From Rhodospirillales bacterium URHD0017 (GTDB taxonomy: Bacteria; Pseudomonadota; Alphaproteobacteria; Reyranellales; Reyranellaceae), in contig FODP01000019.1 of the NCBI GenBank assembly GCA_900110395.1, positions 62,001 to 126,000 on the forward strand: a stretch of DNA of 64,000 nucleotides, written 5' to 3'. Position 1 is the stretch's first letter. Every line of letters begins with the position of its first letter. The translations under genes and the position numbers were made by a program. Of this stretch, positions 1 through 8,304 are shown one piece after another. The notes beneath the pieces were generated by a model. It was not told the DNA's origin. It saw only the letters and a program-made list of their open reading frames with translations, and searched no databases.

Positions 1-753
1 ACCAAGCTTCCATCCGCCGCGGACGGCGCGGTGGTGGTGGGTGGTTCGCACGGCGCGGTGTATGCGGCCTATCTTTCGGCCAAGGCCGGCGCGCGGGCGG
101 CGATCCACAACGATGCCGGCGTCGGCCGCGACGAAGCCGGCGTCAGCGGGCTCGCCTGGGCCGAGGCGCAGGGCATGGCGATGGCGGCGGTGCTGAGCGG
201 CAGCGCGCGCATCGGTGACGGCGCTGACATGCTGAAGCGCGGCGTCATCGGGCGCGCCAATCCGCTGGCCGAAGCGTGCGGCGTCAAGATCGGCCAAAGC
301 GTGGCCGAGGCCGCAGAGCTCCTGAAAGCCGCTCCCTGGCCGCATCCCAAGCCCTCGCCGCTCACTGAAGCCCGCACCATGGCCGGGCGCATCCTGTGTG
401 TGGATTCGATTTCGCTGGCGACCCTGCGCGACCGCAACAAGGTCGTGTCGAGCGGCAGCCATGGCGGTGTGCCGGCGGGCGAAACGGCATTGGCGTTCGG
501 GCCGCGATTGGTGCTGTTCAACGATGCCGGCTTCGGCATGGAGCAGGCCGGCGTGGCCGGCCTGCCCATTCTCGACCGAGCCGGCATTCCCGCCGCCACC
601 GTCTCGACGATGTCGGCCCGCATCGGTGATGGCCGGTCGACCCTGCTCGATGGCTTCCTGTCGGAGGTCAACGAAGCCGCACACCGGCTGGGCGCGCGTC
701 AGGGCCGATCGGCGCTTGCCTTCACGCTTGCCGTGGCCGAAAAGAACGCCTGA
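1..753 (+). CDS. Internally duplicated protein of unknown function, 5' end missing
   Basis: The reading frame is open from base 1, so the true start lies to the left of the window; the first GTG at 31 is not a convincing start. I do not recognise the family. The visible 250 residues are two diverged copies of one unit. Each half carries a GSHG motif near its start, then NDAG, then AGV-x-GL, then SARIGDG. The repeated GSHGG/NDAG glycine loops suggest a symmetric fold with two equivalent active sites or ligand loops, but that is inference. There is no signal peptide in the visible part and no membrane segment. A biotinyl carrier protein starts 25 bases downstream on the same strand, so the two may be co-transcribed. 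Confidence 0.6.
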   Translation, partial: TKLPSAADGAVVVGGSHGAVYAAYLSAKAGARAAIHNDAGVGRDEAGVSGLAWAEAQGMAMAAVLSGSARIGDGADMLKRGVIGRANPLAEACGVKIGQSVAEAAELLKAAPWPHPKPSPLTEARTMAGRILCVDSISLATLRDRNKVVSSGSHGGVPAGETALAFGPRLVLFNDAGFGMEQAGVAGLPILDRAGIPAATVSTMSARIGDGRSTLLDGFLSEVNEAAHRLGARQGRSALAFTLAVAEKNA

Positions 754-778
754 GCATCGCAGCGGAGATCAGCCGGGC

Positions 779-1000
779 ATGGCCGTCGTCAACGTGAAGT
801 CGGAAATCGCGGGAAATGTGTGGAAGATCCAGACCAAGCCCGGCGACCAGGTCGAGGCCGACGGCGAGATCATGATCCTGGAATCGATGAAGATGGAGAT
901 CCCCGTGCTCTCGCCCAAGGCCGGCACGGTCAAGGAGATCCGTGTCAGCGAAGGCGAGGCGATCGACGAAGGCCAGCTCGTCGCCATCCTTGATGCGTAG
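779..1000 (+). CDS. Biotinyl/lipoyl-attachment carrier protein, stand-alone
   Basis: A 73-residue protein consisting of a single biotinyl/lipoyl domain. The motif ESMKMEIPV holds the lysine expected to be biotinylated, centred in the beta-turn as in acetyl-CoA and propionyl-CoA carboxylase carriers. The family carries CO2 between a biotin carboxylase and a carboxyltransferase. No partner carboxylase subunit is visible in the window, so the enzyme served is unknown. Start ATG 779 follows AGCGGAGATC, a plausible ribosome site. Its stop overlaps the start of the following permease (ATG 993), suggesting translational coupling. MKM favours biotin over lipoate. Confidence 0.85.
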   Translation: MAVVNVKSEIAGNVWKIQTKPGDQVEADGEIMILESMKMEIPVLSPKAGTVKEIRVSEGEAIDEGQLVAILDA

Positions 1001-2051
1001 CAGCGCCGTCGCCGTCGAGATCGCTCGTCTTTGGGCGCCCGACAATCTGCGTCGGGTGGCGCCGGGCGTGGCGCTGTGCGCCGTGATCGCGGCCATCGCC
1101 TTCGTGGCCGACAAGCAGAACTTCCTGCGCTTCGGCGCGGTGTGGATCCCGCCGCTGATCCTCACCCTGGTGATCGGCATGGCGCTGCAGCCGCTGTCCG
1201 ACCGGGCGGTGCTGAAGCCCGGGATCGAGTTCGCCGGCCGAACGCTGCTGCGCGTCGGCGTGGCGCTCTACGGCGCGCGACTGACCTTCGGGCAGCTCGT
1301 CGACGGCGGGGCACTGCCGGTGCTGATCGCGCTGGCCGCCGTTTCCTGCACCATCGTGTTCGGCGCCTGGGCCGCGCGCCTGTTCGGGCTGACGCGCGAT
1401 TTCGGCCTGCTGACCGGCTGCGCCACCGGCGTGTGTGGCGCGGCGGCGGCGATGGCGGCCTCGGCGGTGCTGCCCAAGCACGCCAATTCCGACCGCGACC
1501 TTGCCTTCACCGTGATGGGCGTCAACTTCCTCAGCACCGTGGTGATGGTGATCTATCCCACCCTACAGCCGGTGCTGGGCTATTCCCTGCACGAAATGGG
1601 CGTGTTCCTGGGCGGCGCGATCCATGACGTGGCGCAGGTCGCGGGCGCGGGCCAGACGATGGGCCCGCAGGTCCTGACCGAGGCCATCATCACCAAGCTT
1701 CTGCGCGTGGCATTTCTGCTTCCCGCGATCGCCGGCATCGCCTGGTGGGTGGCGAAGGGTGGTGAGGCTGCGGGCGAGTCACGGCCTTCGCCGCCGGTGT
1801 TCCTGTTCGGCTTCCTGGCGCTCGCCGCGCTCAATTCGGTGGGCGTCGTACCGCCCGGCGTGAAGGCCGCGGTGGCCGACATCTCCTCGTTCCTGATCAT
1901 CACCGCCATCGCCGCGCTCGGCATCAAGACCTCGCTGCTGGCGCTCGCCCGCATCGGTGTCGCACCGGTGATGCTGCTGATCACGCAGACGGTGTTCATC
2001 GGGCTGCTGGTGGTCGCGCTGATCTACATGCTGCGGACGGTCGGCCTTTAG
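993..2051 (+). CDS. YeiH/UPF0324-family putative sulfate exporter
   Basis: A 352-residue integral membrane protein with about ten hydrophobic segments, matching the YeiH family (UPF0324, Cons_hypoth698). Glycine-rich conserved stretches are seen around TGCATGVCGAAAA and GGAIHDVAQVAGAG, both hallmarks of the family. Some members are annotated as sulfate exporters, but the substrate is poorly established. ATG 993 overlaps the stop of the biotinyl gene at 998-1000. This start gives a normal N-terminus before the first helix, while longer in-frame starts run through the biotinyl coding sequence. It converges with the Bug receptor gene downstream, with a short palindrome between them. Confidence 0.8.
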   Translation: MRSSAVAVEIARLWAPDNLRRVAPGVALCAVIAAIAFVADKQNFLRFGAVWIPPLILTLVIGMALQPLSDRAVLKPGIEFAGRTLLRVGVALYGARLTFGQLVDGGALPVLIALAAVSCTIVFGAWAARLFGLTRDFGLLTGCATGVCGAAAAMAASAVLPKHANSDRDLAFTVMGVNFLSTVVMVIYPTLQPVLGYSLHEMGVFLGGAIHDVAQVAGAGQTMGPQVLTEAIITKLLRVAFLLPAIAGIAWWVAKGGEAAGESRPSPPVFLFGFLALAALNSVGVVPPGVKAAVADISSFLIITAIAALGIKTSLLALARIGVAPVMLLITQTVFIGLLVVALIYMLRTVGL

Positions 2052-2062
2052 CTTCTCATGTT

Positions 2063-2086
2063 CCTCTCCCCCGCTAGGGGGAGAGG
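2063..2086. repeat. Dispersed 10-bp-stem palindrome, copy 1
   Basis: CCTCTCCCCC, loop GCTA, GGGGGAGAGG. An identical element lies at 32203-32226, with matching flanks (CTCAT-x-TT before, AGC after). Here it sits between convergent genes and could act as a transcription stop in both directions, although no T-tract follows. Confidence 0.75.
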
Positions 2087-2097
2087 AGCGATGATCA

Positions 2098-3087
2098 TCA
2101 CGTCCCCGGCTTCGTCCCGGTCGCGCGCACGACCTCGCCCCAGGTGTCGATCTCTTTCTTGATGAACTCGGCGAACTGGATGGGCGAGCCGGGGGCCGGC
2201 AGGCCGGCGCGGCGCTCGATCTCGCGCACCACGGCGGCATCCTGCAAGAGCACATTCACGTCGCGGTTCACCTTGGCGACGATCTCGAGCGGCGTGCGCG
2301 CGGGTGCGGCGAGGCCCGACCAGCCGGCGGCGTCGAAGCCCGGCAGGGTGTCGGCGATGGGCGGGATGAAATCGAGCGGCGCCGCGGCGCGGCGCGCCGT
2401 GGTGAGCGCCAGCGCCTTGATGCGCTTGTCGGTGATCGGGCTCAGCGCCGCCGCCGTGCTGTCCATCATCAGCTTGACGTGGCCGCCCAGCAGGTCGGCC
2501 ATCGCCGGTCCGCTGCCCTTGTAGGGGATGTGCACGATGTCGAGCTTGGCGCGCATCTTGAAGAGTTCCATGGACAGATGCTGCGACGTGCCCGGCCCGG
2601 CCGAAGCGTAGGAGAACTGGCCCGGCTCCTTGCGCGCGAGCTCGATCAGCTCGGCGAGCGTGTTCCCCGGGAAGCTCGGATGCGCCACGATCACCAACGG
2701 CACCAGGAAGATGTTGGTGATCGGCAGGAAGTCGACCAGCGGGCGGTACGGCAGGTCGGGATAGAGGCTGGGATTGACGCCGAAGGTGCCGCTCGAGACG
2801 ATCATCAGCGTGTAGCCGTCGGGCGCCGCGTTCTTGCCGTACTCCGTTGCCGGAATGCCACTGCCACCGGCCTTGTTCTCGACCACGACCTGCTGCTTCC
2901 ACACATCGGTCAGCTTCTCGGCCATCAGGCGGGCGAAGATGTCGGCGGCCTGGCCGGGCGGGAACGGCACGATGAAGTGCACGGGCTTGTTGGGCCACGG
3001 CGCCTGCGCCAAGGCGGGCGCGGCCAGCGCCGCCCCTGCAACGCCGGCCAGGCGCATCGCCTGCCGGCGCGTAGGGTTACTCCCCAT
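2098..3087 (-). CDS. Bug-family tripartite tricarboxylate transporter substrate-binding protein
   Basis: A 329-residue periplasmic receptor of the Bug/TctC family, which captures organic acids and similar small molecules for a TctAB-type permease. The N-terminus (RRQAMRLAGVAGAALAAPALAQA) is a Sec- or Tat-like signal peptide. Family motifs follow: PFPPGQAADIFAR in the first lobe, VENKAGGSG, APDGYTL and PYKGSGPAMADLLGG. No TctA or TctB membrane subunits are adjacent, which is typical because these receptors are scattered in expanded families. The gene is divergent from the MaoC-like gene, with a 185-base intergenic region. Ligand cannot be predicted. Confidence 0.9.
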   Translation of the reverse strand: MGSNPTRRQAMRLAGVAGAALAAPALAQAPWPNKPVHFIVPFPPGQAADIFARLMAEKLTDVWKQQVVVENKAGGSGIPATEYGKNAAPDGYTLMIVSSGTFGVNPSLYPDLPYRPLVDFLPITNIFLVPLVIVAHPSFPGNTLAELIELARKEPGQFSYASAGPGTSQHLSMELFKMRAKLDIVHIPYKGSGPAMADLLGGHVKLMMDSTAAALSPITDKRIKALALTTARRAAAPLDFIPPIADTLPGFDAAGWSGLAAPARTPLEIVAKVNRDVNVLLQDAAVVREIERRAGLPAPGSPIQFAEFIKKEIDTWGEVVRATGTKPGT

Positions 3088-3272
3088 AGAAAATCCTCCA
3101 CTGCGTTCGTCGATAAACTACCACAGGCACGGGAAAATGACGGCGTCTCACACTCGACACAATCACCGCCAAAATAGACAACGCGGTAAGCCTCCAGAGG
3201 TCGCTGGGCTTCGTGGACATCCGCTCCGCTAGCCCACGCCCTGTTCGACACCGCCTGCATGGAGCCGGTCCT

Positions 3273-3749
3273 GTGAGCATTCGTTACTATGAGGACTTCA
3301 AGGTCGGCGACCGGTTCACCAGCGCCGGCCTGACCATGACCGAATCGGCGATCATCGATTTCGCCCGCCAGTGGGATCCGCAGCCCTTTCACACCGATGT
3401 CGAGTTCGCCAGGAAGTGGACCTTCGGCGGGCTGATCGCGTCGGGCCTGCACACCATGGCAGTGACCTTGCGCCTGTGGCTCGACCAGGGCGTGTTCCGC
3501 TCCTGCAGCCTGGGCTCGCCCGGCATCGGCGAGGTGCAGTTCCCGCGACCGGTGCGGCCGGGCGACACGCTGCGCGTGATCACCGACATCACCGAGCTGA
3601 GGCTCTCATCCTCCAAGACCGACCGCGGCATCGCCCGCATCCGCCAGGTCACGATCAACCAGCACGGCGAGGCGGTGCTCGAGCAGGACACGACGGTGTT
3701 CCTGAAGCGCCGGCCGATGATGGTGGCCACCGCGAACACGGGGGCTTAG
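3273..3749 (+). CDS. MaoC-like hotdog-fold dehydratase
   Basis: A 158-residue hotdog protein of the MaoC/R-hydratase group, which hydrate enoyl-CoA thioesters or related acyl-CoA substrates. The hydratase motif is visible as FARQWDPQPFHTD, with the Asp and His expected in the active site, followed by FGGLIASGLHTMA. Start GTG 3273 (protein begins SIRYYEDFKVGD after the initiator) matches family N-termini; an in-frame ATG 60 bases upstream adds an arginine-rich stretch with no counterpart. No other fatty-acid gene is adjacent, so the pathway is unclear. Confidence 0.85.
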   Translation: MSIRYYEDFKVGDRFTSAGLTMTESAIIDFARQWDPQPFHTDVEFARKWTFGGLIASGLHTMAVTLRLWLDQGVFRSCSLGSPGIGEVQFPRPVRPGDTLRVITDITELRLSSSKTDRGIARIRQVTINQHGEAVLEQDTTVFLKRRPMMVATANTGA

Positions 3750-3774
3750 ATCTCGCCGGACCGCGGACCTTCAG

Positions 3775-3880
3775 CCCGCTCATGCTCTTTGCCGGGAGTG
3801 CGCCACTCCAGTGGCGCCGTCTTTGTTGATTACACAGCCCATGAGCGCCACGGAGTGGCGCGCTCCCGGCAATGAGCGGG
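3775..3880. repeat. Composite imperfect inverted repeat
   Basis: Left arm 3775-3817 and right arm 3845-3880 pair as CCCGCTCAT, a six-base insertion on the left, TGCCGGGAG, GCGCCACTCC and GTGGCGC. The outer flank (GCCGGACCGCGGACCT) resembles the arm of the palindrome at 14909-14979, so this looks like one repeat family nested around another. It fills the space between convergent genes. Confidence 0.7.
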
Positions 3881-3902
3881 CCGGAGACCCGCGCCCCCGG
3901 CA

Positions 3903-4532
3903 TCAACGCCAGGCGAACACCGGCTGCTCGAAATGGTCGACGCGGGTGCCGCGGCCGGCGAGCGCGACCTCGCGGAACTGATAGAGCACGGCGGCGGTCG
4001 GCGCGTTGACGTTGGCGACCGGCAGCGGCAGGCGGATGATCGGCCGGTCCGATTCCTCGATGGCGACGATCTCGGGCGAGCCGTCGCGGAACAGCTCGCG
4101 GCAGGCGATGCGATAGGCGGCCGCGACCTCGGCGGGATTGGGCGTCACGGTGACGCCGGGGGACCATACGACCACAGGCGCGATGAGATAGCCCGAGCGC
4201 GTCGGGTAGTCGTCGAGCGTGCCCAGGATGTCGTCGGTGGAGGCGAGGACGCCCAGCTCCTCGTGCAGCTCGCGCAGCGCCGTCTGCTCGATCGTCTCGC
4301 CGGCATCGACGCGGCCGCCGGGCAGCGCCCACTGCCCGCCATGCGCGCGCAAACGCGGGGTGCGCTTGGTCAGCAGGAACGCGGCTTCGCCGGGAGCATC
4401 GCCCTCCACCACGACGACGGCGACGGCGGCGCGCTTCAGCCCGCCGGTATCGGTGCGGCGGCGCAGCTCGAAGCCGCCCAGGTGATCGGTGATGGTACGG
4501 CGCAGCGCGTCGTCGAACGGGAAAGATGTCAC
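3903..4532 (-). CDS. Nudix hydrolase, CoA-pyrophosphatase-like
   Basis: A 209-residue Nudix enzyme. The complete Nudix box runs from G73 to V95 (GRVDAGE, seven residues, then RELHEELGV), with all acidic metal ligands present. The preceding LLTKRTPRLRAHGGQWALPGG resembles the NUDT7/8 and YeaB group that cleave CoA and acyl-CoA pyrophosphate bonds. Exact substrate is inference. Its ATG overlaps the stop of the upstream methyltransferase by four bases (4529-4532), so it is probably the last gene of a leftward operon that includes the glucan synthase at 5180-8017. Confidence 0.85.
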   Translation of the reverse strand: MTSFPFDDALRRTITDHLGGFELRRRTDTGGLKRAAVAVVVVEGDAPGEAAFLLTKRTPRLRAHGGQWALPGGRVDAGETIEQTALRELHEELGVLASTDDILGTLDDYPTRSGYLIAPVVVWSPGVTVTPNPAEVAAAYRIACRELFRDGSPEIVAIEESDRPIIRLPLPVANVNAPTAAVLYQFREVALAGRGTRVDHFEQPVFAWR

Positions 4533-5131
4533 GCTGCGGGTCTCGTGAAGGTCCAGACCACGGCGGGTGGCACGTTGCGCCAGATGCGTTTGCCCCGCGC
4601 GCCGACGAGATGCAGGCGCTGGCGCAGGGCACGCGGGATGGGCGGCTTGGGCCCGTAGGTGAACTGCACCACGGCGGCGCCGCGCGGCAGGGCCTCGAAG
4701 ACGCCGCCGACGATCCCGTTCACGACGTCGGCCGGCAGCGACAGCAAGGGCAGGCTCGACACGACGGCGGCGATCGGCGCAATGCCGTGATCGGCCAGCA
4801 ATCGCGGCAGGCGCGCGGCGTCGCCCTCGACGATGCGCGGGCCGCTAAAATGCCGCCGCAGGAAGGTGGCGAACTCCGGATCGCGCTCGACCAGGACCAG
4901 TCGCTCGGGCGCGATGCCCGCGGCCAGCAATGCCTTGGTGACTTCGCCGGTGCCGGCACCGAGCTCGACGATATGGCCGGGCCGGCCGTCGATCACCGAG
5001 CGCGTGGTGCGGGCCATCGCTTCGGCCAGCAGGCGGCCGCTCGGCACCACGGCTCCGGTGGCAAAGGGCCGACGCAGCCAGCGCTTCAGGAAAAGAGCCG
5101 TGCTGGCGGGTTCAACCGTGGGCATGGCCAA
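4529..5131 (-). CDS. PmtA-like phospholipid N-methyltransferase
   Basis: A 200-residue class I SAM methyltransferase. Motif I is VELGAGTGEVT at about residues 55-65, followed by an acidic VERD loop. The N-terminal pattern (LFLKRWLRRP, ATGAVVPSGRLLAEAM) and the SSLPLL motif match the phospholipid methyltransferase/rRNA-dimethylase-like group (COG3963) that makes phosphatidylcholine from phosphatidylethanolamine in many alphaproteobacteria. An in-frame ATG two codons downstream is an alternative start. It sits between a membrane glucan synthase and a Nudix gene, consistent with an envelope role. Confidence 0.75.
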   Translation of the reverse strand: MAMPTVEPASTALFLKRWLRRPFATGAVVPSGRLLAEAMARTTRSVIDGRPGHIVELGAGTGEVTKALLAAGIAPERLVLVERDPEFATFLRRHFSGPRIVEGDAARLPRLLADHGIAPIAAVVSSLPLLSLPADVVNGIVGGVFEALPRGAAVVQFTYGPKPPIPRALRQRLHLVGARGKRIWRNVPPAVVWTFTRPAA

Positions 5132-5179
5132 ACGCTAACAGAGGAATGTCGCGTGTCGACAGGGAAAAGCGGCCAGTTT

Positions 5180-8017
5180 CTACTGTGCGGGCTGCATGGC
5201 GGGCCCGGCGACATGGGTGGTCGCCGGCGCGGCTTCGAACACTGCCTGGGCGTGCCTCATCTGCTCCAGCGCGTTGACCACCGACACATAGACGGCGGCG
5301 GCATAGGGCAGCGACTGCACGACCATGAAGACCGACCACAGCCGCGCCTCGAGGTTCACGGCGCCCGCCCCCACCCACAGCACGACCGCGCCCAGCCACA
5401 ACAGGATGGTCAGCACCGCCTCGCCGCGCGCCATGCCCAGCGCCATGCCGAGCGTGGCGCGCTCGTCCATCTTGGGCGTGCGCATGAAGGGCAGCCGGCT
5501 GGTCGCGAGGCCATAGATCACCGCGCGGCCCACCGTGTAGGTGAGCGCCAGCCCGGCCAGCGACGCGCCGAGGCTCTGGCGGAAGGTGCAGCGTACGCGG
5601 TCGAAGTAGAGGCCGAAGGAATAGAGCAGCTTGAAGACGAAGATGCCGATGGTCGGCAGGATGAACTCGGCCGGCGGCAAGCCGACCGGCTTGATGCCGA
5701 ACAGCGGCGGCAGCACGACGGCGAGTAGCCAGGCGAGGCCAGCCCAGGTGAAGATCAGGTTCAGCGCATCGGCGAACCACGGCATCCAGCCGGCGACGAA
5801 ATGGTACTTCTGCCAGAAGGTGAGCTTGGTCGAGTTGCCGAGCATCTTCCCGGCATGCGCCTTCATGATCTGCATGGCACCGTAGGCCCAGCGGAAGCGC
5901 TGCTTCTTGTAGCCGGCGAAATGGTCGGGCGTCAGGCCATGGCCGAAGCGCTCGCGGCTGTACATGGCGCCGTAGCCCTTCTCCATCAGGCGCAGGCCAA
6001 GCTCGGTGTCCTCGGTAATGCACCAGGTCGCCCAGCCGCCCAGCTCCTCCATCAGGTCGCGGCGCACCAGCGTCATGGTGCCGTGCTGGATGATGGCGTC
6101 GTACTCGTTGCGCAGGCACATGCCGATGTCGAAGAAGCCGGCATATTCCCAGTTCAGCATCTCCTTGAAGCGGTCGCCCTTCCAGTCGCGATGGTCCTGC
6201 GGCGCCTGGACGTAGGAGATCTTCTTGTCGTCGAAGTACGGCACCAGTGCCTTCAGCCAATCGGGCCGCACCATGTAATCACTGTCGATGACGCCGATGA
6301 TCCTGGCGTCGGGCGAGGTCTGGGTCAGCACGTAGTTCAGCGCGCCCGCCTTGAAACCCTTCATGACGTCGAAATGGAAGAAGCGGAAGCGCTCGCCGAG
6401 CTGGGCGCAGTAATCCTGCACCGGACGCCATACCGCGGGATCCTTGGTGTTGTTGTCGATGACGATGACTTCGAAGTCCGGGTAGTCGAGCTTGGCCAGC
6501 GAATCGAGGGTCTGGATCACCATCGCCGGCGGCTCGTTGCAGATGGCGAGATGCAGCGAGACCTTGGGCCACACGCGGTTTGCAGGCTGGCGGGCGATCA
6601 TGTCGGCCGCGGGCAGCGCCTCGCGCGTCCAGCGTCCGCGCCAGATCGTCTCGGCCATCTCCAGCGCCTGTACCAGCGCCATGGCCAGGCTCAGCACCAG
6701 GAACCCGGCGAGCACGGCCCAGCCGATCATCTCGGAGGCGAGCATGTAACTGCCGGCCGCGACCATGCCGCCATAGACCAGGGCGCTCGTCGACAGCGTG
6801 ACCAGGCCGCAGAAGCCCACCTGGCCCGCCGTGCCCAGCATTGGCCAGCGCCACAGGAAGAACAGCATCACCGGCAGCGCCAGCGCCAGCGACCACGCCG
6901 CCCCCGCCCACCACAGCGGGAAGCGCTCGACCGGACCGGTCCAGGCGAACTTCGGGACGCGGTCGGCGTTCCACAGGCCCCAGTAGCCACCGGCCTTGCC
7001 TTCGAGGTCGTATGACTTCCACGGCTGGTCGACGGCCTCGACGACGAAGTAGTCGATGTTCTGCGATTTCAGCCACGCCACCATGTCGCGCACGTTCTTG
7101 GCCTGCTCGGCGGGCGTGGCGTACTTCACCGTGCCGCTGCCGGGGCTGCGGCGCGCGGCGCCATTCGACGGCCAGCCGACCTCGGTGACGATGATGTTCT
7201 TGTTGCGGAGGTACTCGGCCTCCTTGAGCTTGGCGATGCGGCTCTTGAGATATTCCAGCGGCGTCTCGCCCGACTTCTCGTCCCAGTAGGGCAGGATGTG
7301 GACGGCGAGGTAGTCGACCTCACGTGCGAGCTCGGGATACTCCAGCCAGACGTGCCAGGGCTCGGCGGTGCTGACCGGCACCTTGACGTTGCGCTTGACG
7401 TTCCTGATCTCGCGGATGAGCTGGGCCGGGCTGGTGGCGTTGGGATCGCGCAGGTTCTTCTGGCCGTCCCAGCGCAGGATATTCTCGTTGCCGACCAGCA
7501 CGCGCTCGATGTTGGGGTTCTGGTTGGCCATGCGGATCAGCGCCCGCGTCTCCTCGGCGTTGACCTCACTCGCCTCGCGCCCGAACTGCTGCTTGGCCTC
7601 GCTGGCGCTGTAGATCCAGGCGCCGGGCACCAGCTTGATGTTATTGCGCGCGGCGAGTTCGGGCATGATGTCGCCGCCGTCGGTCGCGCGATAGGTGCGG
7701 ACGTAGTTGACCTTGCCGCCGAACATGGCGAAGTCGCGCTCGATCTGCTCCTTGCGCGGCTTGACCGGCGGCGGCGGGGCGTCGCTGATCGCGGTGCGCA
7801 GGAAGGAGAACACGCCACTAGACTTGGACTCGATCGGGTCCTGGTCCTTGGCCCACGGCGCGTAGGTGACGCCGTGCAGAGGACCTTCGACGTCGGCCGC
7901 ATTGACCGTGCTGTCGAGCAGGCGCCATCCCACGATGGTGGCGGCCGCTGCTATCAGAAGAACCAATCCCAGACGGATCATGAAGAGGCGATCGCTCCGG
8001 CGCGCCGCCGGTGGCAC
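5180..8017 (-). CDS. NdvB-like membrane beta-glucan synthase (GH17-like + GT2)
   Basis: A 945-residue two-domain membrane protein. After an N-terminal membrane helix (about 14-32), residues 45-365 form a glycoside hydrolase family 17 domain with VGNE (E178, expected acid) and TEVGWPS (E279, expected nucleophile). Two or more helices follow, then a family 2 glycosyltransferase with DSD (578-580), TEDTELG and QRFRW, then further C-terminal helices. The architecture matches Pseudomonas NdvB and Bradyrhizobium beta-(1,3)-glucan synthases, which polymerise UDP-glucose and use the GH17 module as a transglycosylase or cyclase. A second start at 7981 (MIRLGLV) would shorten it by 12 residues. Product structure is inference. 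Confidence 0.85.
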   Translation of the reverse strand: MPPAARRSDRLFMIRLGLVLLIAAAATIVGWRLLDSTVNAADVEGPLHGVTYAPWAKDQDPIESKSSGVFSFLRTAISDAPPPPVKPRKEQIERDFAMFGGKVNYVRTYRATDGGDIMPELAARNNIKLVPGAWIYSASEAKQQFGREASEVNAEETRALIRMANQNPNIERVLVGNENILRWDGQKNLRDPNATSPAQLIREIRNVKRNVKVPVSTAEPWHVWLEYPELAREVDYLAVHILPYWDEKSGETPLEYLKSRIAKLKEAEYLRNKNIIVTEVGWPSNGAARRSPGSGTVKYATPAEQAKNVRDMVAWLKSQNIDYFVVEAVDQPWKSYDLEGKAGGYWGLWNADRVPKFAWTGPVERFPLWWAGAAWSLALALPVMLFFLWRWPMLGTAGQVGFCGLVTLSTSALVYGGMVAAGSYMLASEMIGWAVLAGFLVLSLAMALVQALEMAETIWRGRWTREALPAADMIARQPANRVWPKVSLHLAICNEPPAMVIQTLDSLAKLDYPDFEVIVIDNNTKDPAVWRPVQDYCAQLGERFRFFHFDVMKGFKAGALNYVLTQTSPDARIIGVIDSDYMVRPDWLKALVPYFDDKKISYVQAPQDHRDWKGDRFKEMLNWEYAGFFDIGMCLRNEYDAIIQHGTMTLVRRDLMEELGGWATWCITEDTELGLRLMEKGYGAMYSRERFGHGLTPDHFAGYKKQRFRWAYGAMQIMKAHAGKMLGNSTKLTFWQKYHFVAGWMPWFADALNLIFTWAGLAWLLAVVLPPLFGIKPVGLPPAEFILPTIGIFVFKLLYSFGLYFDRVRCTFRQSLGASLAGLALTYTVGRAVIYGLATSRLPFMRTPKMDERATLGMALGMARGEAVLTILLWLGAVVLWVGAGAVNLEARLWSVFMVVQSLPYAAAVYVSVVNALEQMRHAQAVFEAAPATTHVAGPAMQPAQ

Positions 8018-8304
8018 ATGCTCGCGTCGGGATCGCGGTCACATGTTTCCTGCGGACGATTTGCATCGACGCAAGGACCGTGCCGGATCGACTCAACCGA
8101 CGAGTCGATGACCACGCAGTGGGCTGACCTCTTGGAGGCTTCCTTGCGCCCGGTTTCCTCGGCCTGCGACCCTTCGCAGACGATGCGGCGACGCGCGATC
8201 TATAGCAAACGCCCATCAAATCGGTAAAGAGTCCGCGCGCGATATCGCCAAAATGCCCAAATCTCCGCTGGCTTCTCAGGCCCGGCTTCGCCAAAACGCC
8301 GCGT

